From Acidimicrobiaceae bacterium (GTDB lineage Bacteria > Actinomycetota > Acidimicrobiia > Acidimicrobiales > RAAP-2), in the NCBI GenBank assembly GCA_003167415.1, contig PMTF01000013.1:3641-67640 (forward strand): 64,000 nt of DNA, read 5' to 3'. Under the pieces are notes generated by a model. It saw nothing but the letters and a program-made list of their open reading frames with translations, ran no database searches and was not told where the DNA came from. Positions 34,342 to 43,303 of this stretch are shown here, piece after piece. The position numbers were made by a program, and so were the translations under genes. Every line of letters starts with the position of its first letter. Positions within the stretch are counted from its first letter, which is position 1.

Positions 34342-36179
34342 GCACGCATTATTCGTCGACTCACACGCGCAGCCAAGTCCTGCATCACCCGTCGCGCCGA
34401 CGACTAAGCGGGCCGCGACGCCTGGTGATGTTGCGTTCGCTCCTCGCGCTCGCGTTCGTCGCGCTCGGGGTGCGGTTGTTCTTCATCCAAGTGGTCGATC
34501 ACGCGCACTACGCCACGCTCTCGGTGGCGCAGGTCCGAGTGAATCTGACCACGACCGCGCTGCGCGCCGGCATCTACGACCGACACGGACAGATCCTCGC
34601 GGTGTCACGACCGACCTCGTTGGTCATCGCCGACGACATACAGATAACGCATCCCCAGCGCGAGGCGCAGGCGATGTCCGCGCTCATCCAAGTACCGGTG
34701 AATCGGCTCGTCCCCCTGCTTTCCAAGTCGAAGGACGGCTACGTCATCTTGAACAACAAGTTGAATCTGAACTCCGGTCGCAAGGTCGCCGCGCTGGACT
34801 TTCCCGGGATCGTCGTGCAGAACTCGTCGGTGCGCACGTATCCGAACGGGCCCGTCGCGACGTCGGTCCTCGGCGGCACGAACGCCGCCGGCGCCGGCTC
34901 GGCCGGACTCGAGTACCAGTACCAAAAGTTGCTCGCCGGTAGCACCGGCGTCACCCGCGAGTTCGTGTCCTCTTCCGGCGTCAGTCTGCCGAGTTCGTTC
35001 AGTACCGTCATTCGAAAGGCCCAGCCCGGTGTGGGCCTCGAGTTGACCCTCGACACCTCGCTGCAGTTCGTGGCCGAACGCGACCTGGCGCGACAATTGG
35101 CGGCGACCGACGCCGTGTCGGGCGTCGCGGTGGTGATGGACGTCAAGACCGGCGAGATCCTGGCCGACGCGTCGCTGGCGAACACGAAGTCCCATCCCGG
35201 CGTCCTCGGAACCGCTCCGGTCTGGGGGAGCAGCGTCGGAGTGCCGGGGATCGAGCAGACGATTAGTAATCTCGCCTTCACCCAGACCTACGAACCGGGC
35301 TCGGTCTTCAAGATCGTCACCTTTTCCGCGGCGCTGCAGGCCGGACTGATCACGCCGTCGAGCGTGATCACCGTGCCGTCCTCGGTGGTCGTCGGCGGGC
35401 GCTACTTCCACGACGCCGAACAACACCCGCTCGAACACCTCACCGCGACCCAGGTGCTCGCGCTCTCGTCCAACATCGGCACTTACGAGATCGGCACGCG
35501 TGTCGGCGAAAACGGTCTTTTGGGCCAAGTCGAGCGATTGGGCTTCGGCCAGCCGACGAGCGTCGACTTCCCGGGCCAGTCACCCGGTCTGCTGGTGAAT
35601 ACCGCCAATTGGTACGCCAGCGACCAAGTTGCGTTACCCATCGGTCAGGTCGACGCTGTGCCGCCAATACAAATCCTCGACGCCTACAACGCCATCGCGA
35701 ACGGCGGCGTCTTCGTGGAACCGAAACTGGTCCGCGGGTACGTGTACGCGAACGGCGCCGTCCGGGCCACGCCCTCGAGCGCGAAGCGTGTGGCGATAAG
35801 TCCGAACGTGTCGGCCACGATGGTCAAGATGCTCGAGCAGGTCGTACTGTCGGGCACCGGCACCAACGCCATCATCCCCGGCTACAGCGTGGCCGGCAAA
35901 ACCGGCACCGCCACTATGCCCTATCCCGGGAAGGACAAACTCCTGGTCGGGGATTACAACGCCAGTTTCGTGGGATTCGCCCCCGCGAACAATCCGGTAC
36001 TGTCGATGATCGTGGTGGTGGAGCGTCCCGAAACGACGATTTTCGGTGGTGCCGTGGCCGCACCAATCTTCCAAGAGGTCATGTCCTACGCGTTACACCA
36101 CTACAACATCCCTTCGAACGGTACGTACCAGAAGCCGCTCAAGGGCGCCGGTGCCTCGATCTCCTCGGACGTGACCTGA
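34338..36179 (+). CDS. ftsI: FtsI/PBP3, septal peptidoglycan transpeptidase
   Basis: A 613-residue class B penicillin-binding protein with one N-terminal helix (VMLRSLLALAFVALGVRLFFI) and an extracytoplasmic transpeptidase domain. Active-site motifs are SVFK (Ser-x-x-Lys), SSN and KTGTA. The dimerisation-domain block GIYDRHGQILA is present. No PASTA domains. It cross-links septal peptidoglycan with FtsW. GTG start overlaps ftsL, and the TGA shares its last base with the murE ATG. Confidence 0.94.
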   Translation: MSTHYSSTHTRSQVLHHPSRRRLSGPRRLVMLRSLLALAFVALGVRLFFIQVVDHAHYATLSVAQVRVNLTTTALRAGIYDRHGQILAVSRPTSLVIADDIQITHPQREAQAMSALIQVPVNRLVPLLSKSKDGYVILNNKLNLNSGRKVAALDFPGIVVQNSSVRTYPNGPVATSVLGGTNAAGAGSAGLEYQYQKLLAGSTGVTREFVSSSGVSLPSSFSTVIRKAQPGVGLELTLDTSLQFVAERDLARQLAATDAVSGVAVVMDVKTGEILADASLANTKSHPGVLGTAPVWGSSVGVPGIEQTISNLAFTQTYEPGSVFKIVTFSAALQAGLITPSSVITVPSSVVVGGRYFHDAEQHPLEHLTATQVLALSSNIGTYEIGTRVGENGLLGQVERLGFGQPTSVDFPGQSPGLLVNTANWYASDQVALPIGQVDAVPPIQILDAYNAIANGGVFVEPKLVRGYVYANGAVRATPSSAKRVAISPNVSATMVKMLEQVVLSGTGTNAIIPGYSVAGKTGTATMPYPGKDKLLVGDYNASFVGFAPANNPVLSMIVVVERPETTIFGGAVAAPIFQEVMSYALHHYNIPSNGTYQKPLKGAGASISSDVT

Positions 36180-37576
36180 TGCAGTTGGGCGACATCCTGG
36201 ACGATCTCAGCCTTGACGTGGCGACGGGGGGCCTTGAGATCACGCACGTCGATATTGATTCGCGCGACTGCGTTCCCGGTTCACTCTTTTTCGCCCTACC
36301 CGGTTCGTCGAGCAACGGGGTGAACTTCGCCGCCGACGCCGTCCGTCGCGGTGCGCTGTGCGTCGTCGCCAGTACTCGCGTCGACGTCGCGGCACCGGTC
36401 GTGGTCGTGCCGGCGACGCAACTGACCGCGCTGTGCGCGCACGCCAGCGCCGCCGTGGTGGGACATCCCGAGACCAAGACTCGTCTGGTCGCCGTCACCG
36501 GTACCAACGGCAAAACCAGCGTGACCACGATTGTCGGGGAACTGGCTCGGGCCCTGTCGTGGAACGGCGCCAACATCGGCACGCTGACCAATGAACGCAC
36601 CACGCCGGCCGCGCCCGAACTGTTCCGCACCCTGGCCTCGCTGGTGGAGGACTTCGATCCATTGGTCCAAAGCTCGGTCGTGGCGATGGAGGTGTCGAGT
36701 CACGCCATGAGTCAGCACCGCGTCGACGGACTGGAGTTCACCGTCGCCGCGTTCACGAACCTCAGTCACGAACACCTCGACTACCACGGCTCGATGGAGG
36801 AGTACTTCGTGGTGAAGTCGCGTCTCTTCACTCCCGAACACTCGCATCGCGCCGTTATATGGGGCGACGACCCCTACGGCGAACGACTCGCCACCTCGAC
36901 GACGCTGCCCGTGACCCGGGTCTCGCGCCGTGACGCCACCGACGTCGAGACCACGCTCAAGGGGACGACCTTCTTTTGGCGCCGGCACCTCGTGAACTCC
37001 GCGTTGCTCGGTGACTACAACGTCGACAACTCCCTCATCGCCATGACCATCATGAGCGTGCTGGGGGCCGACGACGCCGCGATCGCTGCCGCGATGGGGG
37101 AGGTCTCGTCCATTTCTGGTCGTTTCGACGTGGTGCGAGGAACCGACGTCACGGTCATCGTGGACTACGCACACACGCCGGAAGGTCTGCGCCGTCTCTT
37201 GGAGGACGTGCGCGAAATGATGCCCGAGGGCCGCGTCATCACGGTATTCGGTTGCGGGGGCGACCGCGACCGCGCCAAGCGGTCCGAGATGGGCCTCGTC
37301 GCCTCGACCTTCTCGGACGTGACGTTCGTCACCTCCGACAATCCTCGTTCCGAGTCACCCGAGTCGATCATCGACGCCATCATGTCGGGCGTCGCGAGCG
37401 ACGGCCAGGTCGTGCGTGACGCCGACCGGCGCAGTGCGATCTCGCGGGCGCTCGACGAGGCCGCGCCCGGTGACGTCGTCGTCGTCGCCGGCAAGGGACA
37501 CGAGACGACGCAGACCATTGGTGACCTGGTCGTGCCCTTCGATGATCGCGTCGTCGCTCGCGAACTGCTGCGATGA
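36179..37576 (+). CDS. murE: UDP-MurNAc-dipeptide--diaminopimelate ligase MurE
   Basis: A 465-residue Mur ligase. The ATP loop is TGTNGKTS, the middle-domain block AMEVSSHAMSQHRVDGL, and DNPRSE marks meso-diaminopimelate specificity. AGKGHE is the C-terminal motif. Small departures are visible: SHEHLDYHG where most have RDHLDYHG, and ISGRFD where most have PGR. It is the only one of murD/E/F in the cluster. The ATG overlaps the ftsI stop; longer upstream frames lie inside ftsI. Confidence 0.93.
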   Translation: MQLGDILDDLSLDVATGGLEITHVDIDSRDCVPGSLFFALPGSSSNGVNFAADAVRRGALCVVASTRVDVAAPVVVVPATQLTALCAHASAAVVGHPETKTRLVAVTGTNGKTSVTTIVGELARALSWNGANIGTLTNERTTPAAPELFRTLASLVEDFDPLVQSSVVAMEVSSHAMSQHRVDGLEFTVAAFTNLSHEHLDYHGSMEEYFVVKSRLFTPEHSHRAVIWGDDPYGERLATSTTLPVTRVSRRDATDVETTLKGTTFFWRRHLVNSALLGDYNVDNSLIAMTIMSVLGADDAAIAAAMGEVSSISGRFDVVRGTDVTVIVDYAHTPEGLRRLLEDVREMMPEGRVITVFGCGGDRDRAKRSEMGLVASTFSDVTFVTSDNPRSESPESIIDAIMSGVASDGQVVRDADRRSAISRALDEAAPGDVVVVAGKGHETTQTIGDLVVPFDDRVVARELLR

Positions 37577-37583
37577 GGTACCC

Positions 37584-38618
37584 GTGCTGAGTCTGATGGA
37601 GTCCGGAGGCGTGGCCTTTCTCTTTTCGCTGTTCGTCACGCCCCTGTGGATCCGATTCCTCACCCGTCGTTCGCTCGGGCAACGGATTCACGAAGACGCA
37701 CCCTCGACCCACCTCGTCAAGGCCGGCACGCCCACCATGGGTGGCGTCATCATCGTCGTGGCGGCGGTCATCGGTTACGCAATGGGTCACGTGGGCACCT
37801 CGATCGTCTTCACGCGCAGCGGGTTCTTGGTGTTGGCCGTCATCGTCGCGTCGGGATTCCTCGGATTCCTCGACGACTACATCGGCATTCGCAACGCACG
37901 CAACCTCGGACTCAACAAGCGCGGCAAGCTCGCCGGTCAGTTATTAATCGCCGCAGTGTTCGCGGTGCTGTCGATTGATTGGGTCCACACCTCGACCAAC
38001 CTGTCCTTCACCCGTTTCTCATTGCCCGGTTTGAATCTGACGTCGGTCGGGTGGTTCCTGCTCGCGATGCTGGTGATCATCGCGAGTTCAAACGCGGTGA
38101 ACCTCACCGACGGTCTCGACGGACTGGCGGCCGGTTCGGGAACGTTCTGCTTCGGCGTGTTGGCGATCATCGGTTACTGGCAGTTCCGTCACTTCTCGAT
38201 CTACCACCTGCACGCCGCACTCGATCTCGGTCTCGTCGCCGTCGGTCTGGTCGGTGCGTGCCTCGGCTTCCTCTGGTGGAACGCGGCGCCGGCGCGCATC
38301 ATGATGGGCGATACCGGGGCCCTCGCAATCGGCACCGGACTCGGTGCGTTGTGTCTCTTGATGAACCTCGACCTGTTGTTACCGGTGATCGGCGGACTCT
38401 TCGTCGCCGAGACGGCGTCGGTGATCCTCCAGGTGATCAGTTTCCGACTGTTCGGCCGGCGGATCTTTCGCATAGCGCCCTTTCATCACCACTTGGAAAT
38501 GCATGATTGGCCCGAATTCACGATCATCGTGCGCCTGTGGATCGTCGCGGGTCTTCTCGCGATGCTCGGTCTCGGTGTCTTCTACGGCGACTTCTTGAAG
38601 ATCGCCAAGGTGGTGTGA
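37584..38618 (+). CDS. mraY: Phospho-MurNAc-pentapeptide transferase MraY
   Basis: A 344-residue, ten-helix enzyme that attaches phospho-MurNAc-peptide to undecaprenyl phosphate (lipid I). GTPTMGG, GFLDDYIG, NAVNLTDGLDGLA and APFHHHLEMHDWPE are the catalytic loops. The usual lysine after FxDDY(I) is a glycine here. GTG at 37584, 7 nt after murE; the ATG at 37596 is the alternative start. The murF gene that normally separates murE and mraY is absent. Confidence 0.93.
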   Translation: MLSLMESGGVAFLFSLFVTPLWIRFLTRRSLGQRIHEDAPSTHLVKAGTPTMGGVIIVVAAVIGYAMGHVGTSIVFTRSGFLVLAVIVASGFLGFLDDYIGIRNARNLGLNKRGKLAGQLLIAAVFAVLSIDWVHTSTNLSFTRFSLPGLNLTSVGWFLLAMLVIIASSNAVNLTDGLDGLAAGSGTFCFGVLAIIGYWQFRHFSIYHLHAALDLGLVAVGLVGACLGFLWWNAAPARIMMGDTGALAIGTGLGALCLLMNLDLLLPVIGGLFVAETASVILQVISFRLFGRRIFRIAPFHHHLEMHDWPEFTIIVRLWIVAGLLAMLGLGVFYGDFLKIAKVV

Positions 38619-38620
38619 TC

Positions 38621-39922
38621 GTGGCGATCCGTCAAAAGGACCTGCGTACCGATACGCGTCCCCGGCGCGCGGTCCCCGCGAAGCGACCCCAGGAGCGCGG
38701 CCTGTTCCAACCCATGCCCCGCGGCGTCGCCAGCGGTCGCGTGCTGTTACTCGTCACGACGCTGCTCGTCACCTTCGGGACGATTGCGGTGGCTTCGGCC
38801 AGCGAAGGTCAAGCGTCGGCCAATGGGGGGACCACGTGGTCGATCATGATTCACGACCTGGTGTACCTCGGTTTCGGTCTGTTCGCGCTCTACCTCGCGT
38901 CACGCGTGCGCCTCGATCGATTGGTACGCGCCGCCCCGCTCCTGATACTTTTCGGCCTCGGACTCCTGCTCGCCGTGCGCGCCATCGGCGTGACCAGCAA
39001 CGGTGGTAAACGGTGGCTCAACCTGCACGTGATCTACCTGCAGCCGTCGGAACTGTTCAAGCTCTTCACGGTGCTCTTCATCGCGTGGCTGGTCCAGCAT
39101 CACCACGACGAACTGGGCCATTGGCGTCAGCTCGCGGTGTGGACCCTGCCGGTCACCTTCGGGTGCGCGCTCATCGTCATCGAGCCCGACATCGGCACCT
39201 CCTCGGTGGTGGCGGTGATCGCCTTCGCCATGCTCGCGGTGGGCGGACTCTCGCGAAAGATGCTCGGACGAATCATGCTCCTCGGCGTCGCCGCCTTCGG
39301 GGCCTACGCGGCCTACAAGCCGTATTCGGCTGGGCGGTTGCTGTCGTTCGTGCACCCGAACACCCATTTACTTGGCAGCGGCTACCAGCTGTTGCAGAGC
39401 CGCATCGGTTTGGGCGCCGGCGGCGTCGGGGGTCTCGGCCTCGGCCACAGTCGTGAGAAGTGGGGGCTACTGCCCAACCCGCATACCGACTTCATCTTCA
39501 CCATCATCGGTGAGGAGCTAGGACTCATCGGCACGCTGGCGGTGATCGCGTTGTTCGTCGCCTTCCTCTTCGCGGCGGTGCGCATCGCCCAGCAGTGCAC
39601 CAACTCGGTCTATCGACTGATCGCGGTCGGGATCACCACCTGGATCGCGGTGGAAGCGTTGATCAACATCGCGTCGGTCGTCGGCTGGTGGGCCGTCACC
39701 GGAATCCCGCTGCCCTTCTTCTCCTACGGCGGGACGGCGTTGATCACCGAACTGGCCGCCGTGGGGCTGCTTTACAACATCGCGCACGACCGCACGCACA
39801 GCGGCGACGTGACGATCCGCGAACACCGCATCACCAACTTCCGAGAGACCCTTGAACGAAAAACCGTCCCCCGTCCGGCGCCCCGCTCGCGCTCGATGAA
39901 CGATCCGCGCCGGACCCGCTAA
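38621..39922 (+). CDS. ftsW: FtsW, SEDS-family septal glycan polymerase
   Basis: A 433-residue membrane protein with ten helices after a basic N-terminus of about 38 residues. SNGGKRWLNLH, LQPSELFKLF and GIPLPFFSYGGTALI are SEDS family blocks. It polymerises lipid II with FtsI. It starts at GTG 2 nt after mraY; murD, which normally lies between them, is absent. The TAA overlaps the murG ATG. Confidence 0.93.
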   Translation: MAIRQKDLRTDTRPRRAVPAKRPQERGLFQPMPRGVASGRVLLLVTTLLVTFGTIAVASASEGQASANGGTTWSIMIHDLVYLGFGLFALYLASRVRLDRLVRAAPLLILFGLGLLLAVRAIGVTSNGGKRWLNLHVIYLQPSELFKLFTVLFIAWLVQHHHDELGHWRQLAVWTLPVTFGCALIVIEPDIGTSSVVAVIAFAMLAVGGLSRKMLGRIMLLGVAAFGAYAAYKPYSAGRLLSFVHPNTHLLGSGYQLLQSRIGLGAGGVGGLGLGHSREKWGLLPNPHTDFIFTIIGEELGLIGTLAVIALFVAFLFAAVRIAQQCTNSVYRLIAVGITTWIAVEALINIASVVGWWAVTGIPLPFFSYGGTALITELAAVGLLYNIAHDRTHSGDVTIREHRITNFRETLERKTVPRPAPRSRSMNDPRRTR

Positions 39923-41040
39923 TGGCCGGCCCCATCGTCATCACCGGGGGTGGGACGGGGGGAGGAATCTTTCCCATGGTCGCGATCGCCGACCAGTTGC
40001 GCGTGCTCGGCATCGACGCCAGCGACCTTCGTTTCGTGGGGAGTCGACGCGGACAGGAGTCGACCTTGTTGGCCCCCAGCGACGTGGCGCTCACGCTGTT
40101 ACCCGGTCGTGGCTTTCGTCGCTCGATCGTCCCGGACGCACTCCGACAGAATCTCGAAGCCGCCGGGTCCTTGGCCCGGGCGGTGATGATGGCGCTGACC
40201 AAGATTCGCCAGTGGCGACCATCGGTCGTGGTGTCCCTGGGTGGCTACGCCTCGTTCGCGACGTCCCTGGCGGCCGTCGTGTGGCGACGCCCGCTGGTGC
40301 TGGTGCAACTGGACGCCGAACCGGGCGCCGCGCAACGACTGTTCACGCGCTTCGCACGCGCTCGATGTTGTGCCTTTCCCTCGAGCGATCCCAAGGCCGT
40401 CGTGACGGGTACGCCCCTTCGCGAGAGCATCGTCTCGGTCGATCGTTCCGAGGAGTCACGACGGGCGGCGCGCGCGACGATCGATCCGCCGATCGACGGC
40501 GATCGAACGGTCGTCGTGGTGATGACCGGCTCACTCGGCTCGACGCGTGTCAATCAGGCGGTGAGTGAACTGGCGCGGCGCTGGTCCCCTCGACGCGATC
40601 GAACGATTCTTCACGTGGCCGGACGACGCGACCTTGACGTCGTGCGCGCCGACGCTCCCGTGACCGACGGTCTCGACTATCGGATCCTCGAATTCGGCGA
40701 CATGACCGAGCTCTGGGCCGTCGCGGACGTGGCGATCTGTCGCGCCGGCGCGTCGACCGTCGCTGAGTTGACGACGCTCGGGATTCCCTCCGTACTGGTG
40801 CCCTTGCCGCACGCGCCCGGTGATCACCAGATGAAGAACGCCCTGGTGGTCGTCGAGGCCGGGGGCGCTCGACTCGTCCTGGATGCCGAGTGCACCGGCG
40901 CCAAACTCGATGACGTGTTGGTCACGATGACGGCGCCCGAAGCGCTCGATTCAATGGGGCGCGCGGCGAGAACCTTAGGCCGAAGTGACGGGGCCGTCGA
41001 GATCGCGCGGGTCGTCGCCCAAGTGCGTGGTCCGTCGTGA
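39922..41040 (+). CDS. murG: MurG-family GlcNAc transferase with altered active-site loops
   Basis: 372 residues, GT28 fold, in the murG position. Family features include VVVSLGGYASFATSLAAVV and ICRAGASTVAELTTLGIPSVLVPLP with the UDP-GlcNAc glutamate and a DHQMKNA block. Other hallmarks are changed: the first loop is GGTGGGIFP where nearly all MurG have GGTGGH, the HEQN/HEAN acceptor loop is QLDA, and GGSQGA is TGSLGS. It should add GlcNAc to lipid I, but loss of the loop histidine and asparagine is striking. Overlaps ftsW and murC. Confidence 0.85.
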   Translation: MAGPIVITGGGTGGGIFPMVAIADQLRVLGIDASDLRFVGSRRGQESTLLAPSDVALTLLPGRGFRRSIVPDALRQNLEAAGSLARAVMMALTKIRQWRPSVVVSLGGYASFATSLAAVVWRRPLVLVQLDAEPGAAQRLFTRFARARCCAFPSSDPKAVVTGTPLRESIVSVDRSEESRRAARATIDPPIDGDRTVVVVMTGSLGSTRVNQAVSELARRWSPRRDRTILHVAGRRDLDVVRADAPVTDGLDYRILEFGDMTELWAVADVAICRAGASTVAELTTLGIPSVLVPLPHAPGDHQMKNALVVVEAGGARLVLDAECTGAKLDDVLVTMTAPEALDSMGRAARTLGRSDGAVEIARVVAQVRGPS

Positions 41041-42395
41041 ACGTGTTCGAGCCGGGCGTTCGGGTCCACGTCGTGGGCGTCGGCGGCGCGGGCATGAGCG
41101 GCCTGGCTCGGCTCCTCGTCGAGTCCGGCGCCGTGGTGAGCGGCAGCGACCTCGCCGACTCGGCCGTGCTCGAAGAGTTGCGCGCGATTGGCGTGACGGT
41201 CGCGGTCGGACACGAGGCGGTGAACGTCGCTCACGCCGACGTCGTGGTGTGGTCCCCGGCCGTGGCCCGTGACAACGCGGAACTGGTGGCGGCGCGCGAA
41301 GGCGGCGCGACGCTCCTGTCGCGCGCCGAGGTCCTGGCCGAACTGGCGACGGCGCGTCCGGTCATCGGTCTCACCGGTACCCACGGCAAGACGACCGCTG
41401 CCTCGATGATGGCCCACGTGCTGGCCGCCGACGGGCGCGACGCCGGGCGACTCCTCGGCGCCGAGGTGCTCGGGGTCGGGGCCAACGGCCACTGGGGAAG
41501 CGACGGGGTCGTCCTCGAAGTCGACGAAAGCTACGGGACGTTCGCCCTCGTGCATCCGCACGCCCTGGGGCTGCTGAACGTCGAGGCCGACCACCTCGAT
41601 CACTACGGCACGCTGGGGGCCCTCGAGCACGCCTTCGCCGAGTTACTTGATCGCACCGACGGGCCCGTCGTCATCTGGAGTGACGACCCGGGCTGTCAGC
41701 GCGTGGCGACCATCGCCCATCGCCAAGTGGTTCGCGTCGGCACCGGTGACGCGCCGTGGCGGGCGGACGACGTCGAGGTCACGCGACACCAGGCTCGTTT
41801 CATTCTTCACGGACCGGCGACCGAGATGCGCGTGACCCTCCACGTGACCGGCGTCCACAACGTCGCTGACGCGGCGGTAGCGGCGGTCCTGGCGATAGAA
41901 CTCGGGGTGTCACCCGACGCGATCCGCGCGGGACTGGCCAACTTTCGCGGGGCGCCGCGCCGTTTCGAACGGTTGGGTTCGTGGCGCGGGGTGGACGTCT
42001 ACGAGAGTTACGCGCACTTGCCCGGTGAGATTCGAGCGATCCTCAGCGCGACGCGCGCCGCCGGTTACGAACGAATCACCGCGGTCTTTCAACCCCATCG
42101 AGTGACGCGCACGCTCTCTTTGGTCGAGGACTTCGCGCCGGCCTTCGACCTCGCCTCGGCCGTCATCGTGACCGACATCTACACCGCCGGGGAACCGAAT
42201 CCCACCGGCGTCACCGGCCAAGTGATCGCTGAGGCCATTCGGCGACGCGGCGCCGGCGTGGCGACGACGTACTGCAAGTCGATCGACGACGTTCCGGACG
42301 CGCTCGAAATCCTCCACGAGGACAGTGACGTCGTGGTGTTGCTCGGCGCGGGTGACGTGGCCGCGGTCGCCCCGAAACTCCGAGGTATGAGCTGA
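41037..42395 (+). CDS. murC: UDP-N-acetylmuramate--L-alanine ligase MurC (divergent)
   Basis: A 452-residue Mur ligase that normally adds L-Ala to UDP-MurNAc. GVGGAGMSGLARLLVESG binds UDP, GTHGKTTAASMM is the ATP loop, and LLNVEADHLDHYG the metal region. The C-terminal box, usually DDYAHHPTEI, reads ESYAHLPGEI, and the usual DESDGSF is DESYGTF. It remains MurC by order and overall sequence; the changes could alter amino-acid or ligand handling. GTG start overlapping murG; stop overlapping murB. Confidence 0.88.
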   Translation: MNVFEPGVRVHVVGVGGAGMSGLARLLVESGAVVSGSDLADSAVLEELRAIGVTVAVGHEAVNVAHADVVVWSPAVARDNAELVAAREGGATLLSRAEVLAELATARPVIGLTGTHGKTTAASMMAHVLAADGRDAGRLLGAEVLGVGANGHWGSDGVVLEVDESYGTFALVHPHALGLLNVEADHLDHYGTLGALEHAFAELLDRTDGPVVIWSDDPGCQRVATIAHRQVVRVGTGDAPWRADDVEVTRHQARFILHGPATEMRVTLHVTGVHNVADAAVAAVLAIELGVSPDAIRAGLANFRGAPRRFERLGSWRGVDVYESYAHLPGEIRAILSATRAAGYERITAVFQPHRVTRTLSLVEDFAPAFDLASAVIVTDIYTAGEPNPTGVTGQVIAEAIRRRGAGVATTYCKSIDDVPDALEILHEDSDVVVLLGAGDVAAVAPKLRGMS

Positions 42396-43303
42396 TGTCG
42401 CTCGAAGAGCTCGTCGAGGTTGGCGGCGCGCGGGTGAAAGAGCACGCGCCCTTCGGGGCGCGCACCACCTATCGGGTCGGCGGCACCGTGCGCGCCCTGG
42501 TGACGCTGTCGTCGGTGGCCGATCTCGAGGAGTTGGGTCCCTCGATGTTGACCAGCGGACTGGCGATGTTCGTGCTCGGCAACGGTTCGAACCTGTTGGT
42601 CGCCGACGGCGAGCACGAAGTCCTCGGGGTCCACCTGGTGGGGGAGTTCGAGGAACTACGCACGCGCGACGAAGACGACGTGGTCGTCGTCGACGCGGGC
42701 GCCGGTTTGGACCTCCCCATCGCCGCTCGTCGACTCGCCAAATCGGGCGTCGTCGGATTCGAATGGGCGGTCGGTGTGCCCGGGAGCTTCGGGGGAGCGG
42801 CGGTGATGAACGCCGGGGGTCACGGTTCGGACATGAATGAGTCCCTGGTCTCGGTCACGGTCTGGCACGACGGCGCGACGCGAACGTGGTCCAAGGAACT
42901 GTTGGACTACGGCTATCGCGCGAGTTCTCTTCGCAGTGACGATCTCGTGACGGCGGTGCGGTTGCACCTGCGCGCCGGTGACAGCGAGGTGGCCCAAGAA
43001 CGGATCCGCGAGATCGTTCGGTGGCGGCGCGAACACCAACCCGGCGGCGCCAACGCGGGCAGCGCCTTTCGCAATCCCGAGAACGATTTCGCCGGCCGGC
43101 TCATCGAAGCGGCCGGCTGCAAGGGACTGCGAATCGGGACCGCGGCCATCTCGGAGAAGCACGCGAATTTCATCATCGCCGACGCCGACGGACGCGCGAA
43201 CGACGTCTATGAAGTGCTCAGCACCGTTCGCGAGTTGGTGCGCGAGTCCTGCGGAGTCGAACTGGTGAGCGAGCACCGATTCCTCGGATTCGAGACCTCG
43301 TGA
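42395..43303 (+). CDS. murB: UDP-N-acetylenolpyruvoylglucosamine reductase MurB
   Basis: A 302-residue FAD enzyme completing UDP-MurNAc. HAPFGARTTYRVGG and LGNGSNLLVAD bind FAD, GVPGSFGGAAVMNAGGHG is the central block, GSAFRNP contains the proton-donor serine, and a late glutamate lies in SEHRFLGF. Short loops suggest type II MurB. The stop overlaps the ftsQ GTG. Confidence 0.93.
   Translation: MSLEELVEVGGARVKEHAPFGARTTYRVGGTVRALVTLSSVADLEELGPSMLTSGLAMFVLGNGSNLLVADGEHEVLGVHLVGEFEELRTRDEDDVVVVDAGAGLDLPIAARRLAKSGVVGFEWAVGVPGSFGGAAVMNAGGHGSDMNESLVSVTVWHDGATRTWSKELLDYGYRASSLRSDDLVTAVRLHLRAGDSEVAQERIREIVRWRREHQPGGANAGSAFRNPENDFAGRLIEAAGCKGLRIGTAAISEKHANFIIADADGRANDVYEVLSTVRELVRESCGVELVSEHRFLGFETS

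Noticed and set aside
35609..36178. 190-codon upstream extension of murE
   Set aside because: Lies entirely inside ftsI in another frame; MurE begins normally at 36179.
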